Shown: positions 48,077 to 56,800 of the stretch, one piece after another
Layout: the number at the start of each line of letters is the position of its first letter
Position numbering within the stretch: position 1 is the first letter of the stretch
Notes under the pieces: model-generated
Database searches by the model: none
Told to the model about the DNA's origin: nothing
Seen by the model: the letters and a program-made list of their open reading frames with translations, nothing else
Origin: Pristionchus mayeri
Taxonomy: Eukaryota; Nematoda; Chromadorea; Rhabditida; Neodiplogasteridae
Length of the DNA stretch: 64,000 nt
Direction: 5' to 3'
Assembly (NCBI GenBank): GCA_036245805.1
Contig: BTRK01000001.1
Location: 37,894,995 to 37,958,994 of the forward strand
Made by a program: the position numbers and the translations under genes

Positions 48077-48235
48077 GTCTCCATCCCTGCCCCTCCTGTA
48101 GCATATTGTGCCACACGTAAGAATGTGTATGCATGTATCAACGATGGTTAGGCTGAAATGGGACAGGAGGTAGGCCAAGACAATTCATTTCATTTTGCGA
48201 GTTATCCCAATGTGTTGTGTTCACTTCCAATTCTA
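48077..48235. other. 3' flank of the zinc-finger gene
   Basis: Short spacer before the transposon; no feature was seen. Confidence 0.4.
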
Positions 48236-49129
48236 TTAGGTTGGTAAGAAAGTTCTGTCGCGTATTATTTTTCCGTTCTTTCTCGACTGCATTGCTTGTC
48301 TGAAAATCCAATTTAACATAAGTTGAAGTGACATAAGTAGTATACAGCAATAGGTTTAAGCCGATCGTAGTTCGCATTTAATGCGAGTAAATAAAGAAAA
48401 TCTCATAAATTCGGAAAATGACGATTTTTGTGTGTTATTTTTTGGACTCTACCGTTTTAATACGAGCTAGCAACTGCCTCCACTCCTTTGATGTGCGATA
48501 GCAATAGAGTTGTACTTTCATATTATCACGCAACATACGGCATTCGAGATGTGTGGGAAGCTGTAGATTGCAAAAAAGGCTAATTTCAAAGACCATATTT
48601 AGGCATCAGCCTTTGCAAAACTGTGGCTTACAAACAATTAGGTGCAACACTCCAATTTAAAGAAACACTAAGCATTTCGTGTACTTCACTACCCACAACA
48701 ATTGATCTTACTAGGTCAACCGCTAAATTTCCAGGGATGTGAAATGCTTATCAACAACAATCAATTTAATGTAATTTTCAGAATTAGCGCTGATCCCAGG
48801 TTGGCATTATGAGGCGTTCTTATTGTTACACACTCAAAAGCATGCCCACTTGTTGTACTTTGCAGTAGTGGGTTAGTTATGTCCATATCACTCTTCGTCT
48901 TTCCACCATGAGCAAATGCAATTTATGGTTGACCATCAATTTCACTGAATTTGTCAGTCGACTGTGTCAGAATTAGTAATTGGAGAAAACTGTGATAACA
49001 TTTTCTTGAAAGAGTAACCAAGCATTATTAGTCAACTGAAGATCGTTGGAAGATTGATCAACTTTGAAGGGAAATATAAACCAAAATGTAAAATAAGTAA
49101 AACGCGACAGAACTTTCTTACCAACCTAA
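48236..49129. mobile_element. Deleted mariner-type element
   Basis: The ends TTAGGTTGGTAAGAAAGTTC and GAACTTTCTTACCAACCTAA form inverted repeats of at least 28 bp, continuing through TGTCGCG. Both sides are flanked by TA. At about 894 bp it is shorter than a full mariner. I see no transposase frame, so it is a non-autonomous or internally deleted copy. Its termini differ from the element at 38455-39719, so two mariner lineages are present. Confidence 0.8.
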
Positions 49130-49781
49130 TAGTATTACAACTACCGTCCTTCTAGTGCTCGATATGTGCTCTAGAAGAAGGTAGTATAGATTCCCTTGTA
49201 ATATATGATAGGGAATGTGAATGAGGTGCATGCCATCGTGTTCTGTTCAATTCCCAGTATTCGACATCAGTTTGTATTTCCTTTCCAGTTGGCATCGAGC
49301 GATTTTATGGATAAATATTTAGTGGGCTGCGGGTGCAAATGATTGAAATGAGATGAGAGAGGAAAGCTTCGAATGATTGCAAGACATGGATTTCATGATT
49401 CCTAGAAAGAGTTGAATGTTGAAAAAGAATTCGTGGACGCTCAATTGAGGGCATCTATAGATTCCTCTTGATGCTGTGGTCGAGGGCCGCCTCAAGTCGC
49501 TCGTTCGTACCCTTACACGGCATTCTATGGCAAATTTCGAGAAAACATTCGCTTCGAGACCAATTACGAGTGAGCATGTAAATTCGAGAGAGATTGCCCT
49601 CTTTCTCTGCGCTATCTCATCTCTCGCCCAGCCCCTGTAAAACGCCGTGCCCTTACATCCAGCTACCACCTGAAAGATCAAACACCAATTCAGATAACTT
49701 AGTTAGCCTTGTACCGTTATTTAACAGTAGGATGTACAATAATCAAATATTGGAAAAAATAAGAATAATCTGAACCGAAAA
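49130..49781. other. Region without a supported gene
   Basis: AT-rich. One minus-strand open frame at 49319-49681 has no motif and is crossed by no good splice pairs. It should include the 3' end of the minus-strand gene ending at 49782. Confidence 0.4.
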
Positions 49782-50216
49782 TTAGGAGAATATCGTCGTA
49801 GCTCGAAACAAATGCCCCATCTCTCTGCTCCACTGGAAGTACTCCTTTACTCGTCTCTCATCCCATCCAACTGGAGTCGAGCGCTCTATATCACGCAGAT
49901 TGTATAGTATGTCCAGCTTTACAAGTTTCGCCTACAAAAATAAATTTTAGAAGAAATTATGTTGTTATCACTCCTATGGTTAAATGAATTACATTGGAAA
50001 ATTATATTTTATCATTTTATCTTACTTGCGTACACTTCTTCGGAGCATTCTTCACTTGCAGAGCTTTCCTCTCTGCTTTAGGCAGTGACTTGTCGTCTGT
50101 GACCTCTTTCACAATGGTTAATACTTGCGATGAATCCTCGCAATCGCGCAATTTTAGTTCAATGAAGCATTCTCTTCGTAAGGTATCGTTGTGGAACGAG
50201 AATTCACAATACGGAA
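49782..50216 (-). CDS. Small unrecognised protein, N-terminus uncertain
   Basis: Two well-supported exons join in phase: 50216-50026 and 49931-49782. They encode about 113 residues, starting near [19 protein letters not shown] and ending [20 protein letters not shown] then ATTIFS. Codon use, the TTTTTGTAG acceptor and the CAA|GTAAGA donor look real. The start was not resolved. An upstream ATG at about 50310 opens MITFLHFLLVFFCIFLILH, a signal-peptide-like run with a donor after it, but the phase is one base off for joining to this frame. The gene begins shortly downstream of the CCCH gene on the same strand, so the two could be co-transcribed. No known family. Confidence 0.6.
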
Positions 50217-50437
50217 CTTATTGGATAATTAAAGAGGAAAGGGGGGAAACATGAAGAATCAAGAAGATGCAGAAGAAAACAAGAAGAAAGTGCAGGAAAG
50301 TTATCATGAACAGAGGATAATATTAATCTTTCCTCCCCCTCCCCACCCTCCTCCCCTCCCAAGTTACTTGTAATCATACACAAATGAACAATCAAAACTC
50401 ATAATTTATTCACATGGTAATTTTACGGGTAAATTTT

Positions 50438-51568
50438 CTACTTCTCCTTGACCAGCTCCTCCTCCTCCAGGTCTACCAGATTTGCCTCGTTAGGCCCAGA
50501 ACCGACCGAAATCTCAAAAAATATTAGGTAAGGGCGTTAGGTACGGTACCGGAATACGATACGGGGATAACGTAACCCGATAGGATTACGGTGTTCCGGA
50601 CGGGGGGAGGGGTGGTACCTGGTCTTCCTCGAGCGCGGTCGGTGCCGCGCCCATGCGCTCCAGCTTGGACGGCTACAATTGATCATACAGTATTCCGCCT
50701 ACAGTATTCCTTCTATACACCGTACCTTCTTGTGCCAGACGCGCGTCACCGTGTCGCCAGTGACCACTTGCTCGTCCTGAAATCAATCGAGTGCAAGTAC
50801 AGTAACCGTCTCCACAAACTACCGTAACCCTCCGTGCGTCCCTCGTCGAAGAGGCAAGCCTTGGTCATGTGCGCTTCGGCGCACACTTTGCCATTGCGGC
50901 ACGTGCCTGTCACCAAGAACGACAAGCAGGCTCGCCTGAAAACCTACAGTAATCGGTGCATCCTACAGTAATCAGGTACTCCATAGCTCAGTTATCGATA
51001 GGCTAGCTGGATGGGACTACCGTAGTGCTTACGCCTGCATCACCGCCTCCTCGTGGGCGAAGTCGCACGAGGCTCCGTATGGGCAGCGCGGGTACTTGGT
51101 ACAAAAGCTTGTTTTGCGCATGATCTCACGGTACTCCTGCAGAACCGTAGTTAGGGAGGAATAGGGGAAAGCGGAGCGTGGGGTACCATAGGGTGTAGGG
51201 CAGCAGCCGTATCCAATCGATAATCCATCTTGCGTAGCTTCAACATCGTCGATTTATCGTAGCTCTAAACTCAGTTATCGATTGGCTACCATATCCCAGC
51301 TACCATAACTGAGGTTGTGAGTGGGTACTGTACCTGGCACGGCTTCGGGACGGGCGAGGGGACGGGCGGAGAGAGACGCGCGATGGCGCCGGTGCTCGCC
51401 TGAACTACGGCATCGGAATCGTAGAAAACGTATTTGGAGGAGCACACAGAACAGTTTCTAATAAGAAGAAGTAGTTCAGGGGGCGAAGAGGGTGGAAAGG
51501 AGAGATGAGGAGAGGTTATGGTGCGGTACCTTGCGTGCCGGCGGACGCAAGAACTTCATCTTCTGCAT
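50438..51568 (-). CDS. Tandem CCCH zinc-finger protein
   Basis: Exons: 51568-51530 (start MQKMKFLRPPARK), 51399-51334, 51136-51033, 50935-50829, 50776-50726, 50672-50619, 50512-50438. They give about 165 residues ending in an acidic NLVDLEEEELVKEK. Two CCCH units are visible. TSFCTKYPRCPYGASCDFAH has Cys spacing 5-5 and then 3 to His, shorter than the usual C-x8-C. ACLSFLVTGTCRNGKVCAEA then H fits C-x8-C-x5-C-x3-H. Such proteins bind RNA, often AU-rich 3' UTRs, in germline or embryo (family knowledge). Oddity: the fourth exon leaves in phase 1 while the fifth needs phase 0, so one base is unaccounted for (unusual donor or sequence error). The poly(A) signal AATAAA on the minus strand lies near 50405-50410. 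Confidence 0.78.
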
Positions 51569-51932
51569 GGCAGCTGTCTGGCTGATGGGGCCGAGCCTGA
51601 ATGAAGGTAATAGCCTAGAAAGAGCAGAGTAGGACGTAGGGTTGAATGGATATGTGGTAGGACTTGGCACGGTATGAGGAGCAGGTATGGGAAACGGGGT
51701 GATTAATGGTTCGGTACCTGAGAGGAGTTATCCATCGAGTGAAGAGAAGAGAGGCAACCGATAGGGAGGAGAGGAGATGAGACGAATGAAAAGGAAAAGA
51801 GGAGAGATAGAGGGCACGCGAGTACGGAATAAATAAAATATTTGTTAAAATCTATATTTTCAATACTCTGAAATTCGAAATGCTCCAGTTCAATCACCTT
51901 CGTTTGCCTATTTCTCTTCTCATCAGTTCCCC

Positions 51933-52043
51933 ATGAGGGATGAGCTCGCAGAACTGGCTCTGTTCACCTTTCTGACCAGCATAACGAAGAGTCGAATTCT
52001 TGCGAAACCTTCATTGCATATCTTTCCTCGACGAAAATGGTAA
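51933..52043 (+). CDS. Small upstream ORF, 36 aa
   Basis: Plus-strand ATG six bases after TCTTCTCATCAG, a good SL acceptor, so this would be the first ATG of a trans-spliced mRNA. It encodes MRDELAELALFTFLTS then a basic tail ending FPRRKW. It stops 9 bases before the next ORF at 52053 in another frame. No homology recognised. It may be a regulatory upstream ORF or a real small protein. Confidence 0.4.
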   Translation: MRDELAELALFTFLTSITKSRILAKPSLHIFPRRKW

Positions 52044-52052
52044 TTTTGAAAC

Positions 52053-52253
52053 ATGAGCAACATCATTACTGACTCTCAAATAAAAGAATTCGATCCTGAT
52101 GACGAGATGAAAGAGTGGAATGGACATCGAATCCTAACAAAACAGTCGATTGTCCAACCGAAATTCCTTTCCATTCCCTACAAGCGCGTCCCGATGGTGC
52201 ATAAGCAGATCGCGAAACTTATCGTCTGCGAGTGGCCCAATGAGGAGTCCTGA
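52053..52253 (+). CDS. Small protein, 66 aa, unassigned
   Basis: Intronless frame from MSNIITDSQIKEFDPDDEMK to CEWPNEES. It has no signal peptide or membrane helix. The mid-part KFLSIPYKRVPMVHKQ is basic. It directly follows the 36-aa frame at 51933-52043, giving a possible two-cistron small mRNA transcribed divergently from the CCCH gene. I recognise no family. Confidence 0.5.
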   Translation: MSNIITDSQIKEFDPDDEMKEWNGHRILTKQSIVQPKFLSIPYKRVPMVHKQIAKLIVCEWPNEES

Positions 52254-52375
52254 ACCCCTCTACTGTATCCCCGACCCACCCTCCACAGTACTCCAGTCTT
52301 CTTCCAGTATCCCATGACTCGTTCCGTACATGTACAACCCCTCAAGTTTTCGGATACCTGAATGCCCGTGAACTA

Positions 52376-52759
52376 GGGTAGCGAAAACGGCTCTCGGATA
52401 TCCGTTTTCGCCTCTCTCGTCGGTTCCCCTATGGCTCAGGAAAAAGAGCCGTTTGGGAGCCGTTTTCGGATCTCAAACGGCTCATTTACCTTCTTTCCAA
52501 TTTGTCGTGAGTCAAATTGAAAGACCACATTTTGACAGCTCAGAGTGAGCTGATTTCAATGGTATCAAAATTATCCCATTTGGCCTACGTTACATTGAGA
52601 AAAACAGGGATTACAAGAAAGAGAGCCGAAAAAGAGCCGTTTTGGGAGCCGAAAAACGGCTCATAGGGAGAGAGGGGGTTGTAAACACCTCTCTCTCGGA
52701 TGAGCCGTCCCAGACAGTAAACAACACGGATATCCGAGAGCCGTTTTCGCTACTCTACC
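52376..52759. mobile_element. hAT-like MITE with 8-bp target duplication
   Basis: Inverted ends near GTAGCGAAAACGGCTCTCGG / CCGAGAGCCGTTTTCGCTAC continue through ATATCCG. GTGAACTA is repeated on both sides (52368-52375 and 52760-52767), the 8-bp duplication made by hAT-type transposases. Internal subrepeats of GAGCCGTTT(T) occur several times. About 384 bp, non-coding. Confidence 0.72.
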
Positions 52760-52834
52760 GTGAACTATTATGATTTGGTAATAAAAATGATTATCTTTTG
52801 TAGAGCAACGGTCTAACAGAAATTAACGGCATGT

Positions 52835-52907
52835 GCCATGATAGCTCAGTTGGGAGAGCGTTAGACTGAAGATCCAAAGGTCGCCGGTTCGATCCCGGCT
52901 CGTGGCA
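52835..52907 (+). tRNA. tRNA-Phe (GAA)
   Basis: 73-nt cloverleaf. Acceptor stem GCCATGA pairs with TCGTGGC followed by discriminator A. D-arm AGCTCAGTTGGGAGAGC. Anticodon loop ACTGAAGAT with GAA. T-arm GCCGGTTCGATCCCGGC. A T-rich stretch (TTCTTTTCCCTTTT) follows directly and would end RNA polymerase III transcription. No intron. Confidence 0.97.
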
Positions 52908-53806
52908 TTCTTTTCCCTTTTGCACCCAAAATACTAATTGAAAGGGAAAGAGCATGCCGTGAATTTTCACACTCATCTGACACTCAAAATTTGCGTCTGT
53001 TCTTCCGTTAAACCCGAAGTGCATCATTTCCCTTGCAAATATCTTGATTACTTCATTATTTTTTCTCCCTGACGAGAAATCTCCTCTCTCTTCTTCTCGA
53101 GAATGAAGTCGAGACCAGATGAAAAAAAGTAAAAAAATATTACTATCTTCAAAATTAAAAAAAGGAAAAAATTAAAAAATTGCTATATTATTTATGGGTG
53201 CTTTATCACCTGTCTAACTAGAAAGACACTGGGTACGATGAGAACTATGACGTCATGCATCCTTTAATATATCAAAGGCGGCACCTCATAGTTCTCATCC
53301 GACCTAGTGCCACTAAAAACATGCAGAATAAGGCCAGTCCATTTGACCAGCACGAGCTTCAGAAGCCTACTTACAATTAGGTCTACAACCTGCAACGGAT
53401 CCCATGAAGCCGAAAGACCCGTCACACTCCGGTACGGGCCGGTCGATCGAGGACTGACTGAGTACTGTAGTCGGGATATTTATGATTGCTTTCATTATCT
53501 CCACTTCGAGAAAGTGACGAGAATTGTGTATTTCCACGTCACTGACCTTGCCGATTTCAGCCGTCCGCACTTCCTATTGGACTGAATATTAGGGGGGAGA
53601 GGGGGGTGAGGGGGAGAAGGAGAGAGAGAGAGAGAGAGGGGGGGGGAGGGGTGAGAGTATAGACGAGAGAGTGAGGACCGACCATTTCCTTCTTAAATCC
53701 CTTTCCGAAACCGTGTTATTGGTCCCTCATTAGGGAAACTTTCGAAAGCTCTGAGATCATGCATTTGCATCAGTTTTTCATTGGATAGTCTGCCTATTAC
53801 AGTAGT
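52908..53806. other. tRNA / NACHT-gene intergenic region
   Basis: No gene called. It contains a family A MITE (53226-53311), a GGGGA/GA-rich run (53590-53660) and, directly before the next ATG, TGCCTATTACAG, a likely SL acceptor at 53791-53802. Confidence 0.5.
53226..53311. repeat. MITE family A, copy 6
   Basis: Foldback of about 86 bp, CACTGGGTACGATGAGAACTA to CTCATCCGACCTAGTGC, slightly decayed in the right arm. Confidence 0.8.
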
Positions 53807-56800
53807 ATGCAAAAGTCTCGTTCTACAACCCCTCCGAGGAGGGCCGCGCGTGTGATCAACACCAATGGAAAGACATCTGGAACAACAAACGGTATGATCA
53901 TTTGTACCTTTTCTCTAAAAATGGGAGCTAAGTCGGATTAGTTATAACTCAGGGTGGTGAGAGAAAACGAATATATTCAAATATACTTAAGAAACGATAT
54001 TGCAAAATAGTTCCTGGTGCAATTCAAATTAGCCAGACAAAACAAATCAGCAAAATAAAATTGCTGTGCATTGCTGATTACAGGGAATGTGAGTAGAACC
54101 AAAAATGTCTGTCGAGTTACAGGTCATAATTCATCTACTCGTGACCGCGGACCTGGCTCGCTGCCGCCTGCCGTGAAGAAAGAACGCGAGAAGGAGCGAC
54201 CCAAGGTGGATTATGAAAATAGCTGCCTTCTGAAGCACCGCTCCCATGACCTACCCTGATGATCTACCGAAACCCGTACTCACCATGACCAGAAACCGAA
54301 TGAAACCCGAATGACCGATCATGACACCATCACCAACTGGCTTAACTCATGATTAAATTTTCGCCAAAAGGCTGACGTGTTGTTAAAGTAAGCAGTTGAT
54401 CGCAAATAATATCCCTTCGACATCTCTGCTTACTCATAGTTTTTCCTTTTCGAACTTTCCGTTTAACTCAACGTTCACAGGTGGACATCTTCCAGCAGGC
54501 CGAGATCGTGCTGCAGCAGCAACCGGAGCCGCCCAAGGCAAGTATTGATTGGAAGTTGTCTACTTCTCGATATATAAAATCGATATTTGTTAAGATCGAT
54601 CGGAAGATAGCAGAGATGTTCACGCGCGTCTTCAGCGGACACGTTACGAGCATTCCCAAGCCATTGTCGAAGCTGGTGAGCATTTATTTAGGGCACTAGG
54701 TCGGATGAAAACTATGACGTCGTGCTCCCTTTGATCAAAGGCGGGATGACGTCATACTTCTCATCCGACCTAGTGCTGACAAATTGCGTTGTGCAGGTGC
54801 GAGTCTTCACATCATCGACGTTCACTGACACGACAGTGGAGAGAAATGCGCTCATGGAGGTGCGAGAAGATGCTGATTTTTCCTAAATCAGCTGTTTTTC
54901 TCTGGTTTTCATTAATTATAATACTCAACGGAAATTACATAAAATCGTTCAGTTTCACATATTTGCTGAAAAAAAAATTGATATTGACACATTATTCATC
55001 CCACAAATATTCATACTACTATTCATACTAATAGCCTTGATAAACGAAATTGAGTACGTGCTTTGTACGTCGTTCAATTCCACTGTAGGACGTCTACCCG
55101 CGCCTAAAAGAATACTGCAGGGAGATGCACGGTCTGGATTTCCAGGTGATCCTTTTGTCTTCTAAATAATCTCCCATGCTACGGATACGAAAACAACTTT
55201 AAATACCATCAGCCATCTGCAAAAATTGCTCCTTATTGTTAGATTAGTTTTTTCATTGGTTCGAAAATATGCGAGTGGAGTAATTGCGATATCGCAATTC
55301 TGCTCCAAATAGCCAACCCTACTTACGATCACTTACCCATTAGTCTACTAAATAAACTCTTATTCTTCTGATACAAAAAACCACTTTCCGTCCTTCCACA
55401 ATTGAAATACTTTTACGAATTAAAAAAATAATTTTTTTAACAACAAATTAAAAATTAAACCTATATTACAGGTAGTAGACATGCGATGGGGCGTGCGAGA
55501 CGAAGCCACGGACGATCACATGACGACGAAACTCTGCATCAACGAGATCGGCAACTGTCAAAGGCTGTCTGTCGGCCCGAACTTTGTGGTGCGTCCACCT
55601 TCTTCCATGCTGCTGCTGAAACGTGATTGCTGCACATTTTAAAGATATTATATCTGATCAAGACTTTTAAAACTAGTTATGTTAAAAGAACTAGTTCTTT
55701 TCAATTCGACGAGACTAGTTCTTTTGTCATTAAACTATTGAAATGAGTAGTTGAAAGAACTAGCTCCTTTTTCTTTGCGAGATCCAATAATTGAATAAAT
55801 ACGGCCGTGAAAATATGTTAATTCATAAGTGAATTATATTTCGAAGGCCTTCTTTGATCATCTGTGCTTCAGGTGTTTCTGTGCCAGAAGTACGGCTACC
55901 GCCCGATTCCATCTGAAATTCTGTGCACGGAGTTGGAGATGCTCAAACGAACACTCAAGGAGGAGAATGAGGTGATCAATTCTGCATAATTTCCCGTTAA
56001 ATAAATCACAATCTTAAATTCACTGTGAAATCTCTTTCTGAGTTTGGGAAATGAAGTAATGAATACAAGCGGACACTAGTTCCTTTGCAGGACACAACAG
56101 TGCTGGAGACATGGTACATCGAGGATTCTAATGCAGTGCCCTCTCACTTCGTCCTCCAGCCAATCTCCTCCATCCTCGTCAACTTCAATAACAAAGTCAT
56201 TAGAATTTAGATGTTCATTATTTCAAGCGAACATGTCCATCCTGACCACGGTATCCTCAGAACTAGGTGGGATGAGAACAATGACGTCATGCCGCTTTTA
56301 ACATATCAAAGACGGCATAACGTCATTGTTTGCATCCGACCTAGTTCCATACCTCCTCATGTTAATTTCTCGCAATCTTACGCCAACGGAAAATAAATGA
56401 ATGAAAAAAACAGTTAAATTAACACAATCTGCCTTATTTAGTAGCTAATGTTAGAATCTTTGCAGCGTATTCCGAAGCTGCAAGAGCAAGATGCTGCGAC
56501 TTGGTGGGAAACTGAGGAACGCATGCAGCAGCTGTTAAGGAAGGTTGGCGAATCTCATGTCATGTCATTTCCCATGTTCCCTCTATATCTTTATTCGTAT
56601 AGTAATCTTTCAGTAAAGGGAATATAACCTATAATCGGAAGATATTTGATTAAATAAAACTTAGTATTTGAGGCAGCCCGAATCTGCTATGAGAAGGGCT
56701 TCCTCTCTCATGAAGCGCAGCACAACTACTTCATGTCGGGCAAGTCACATTCATAAATATAATTTTGGGCTAGATTACGTTATTGTTTTTATTCGTTCGC

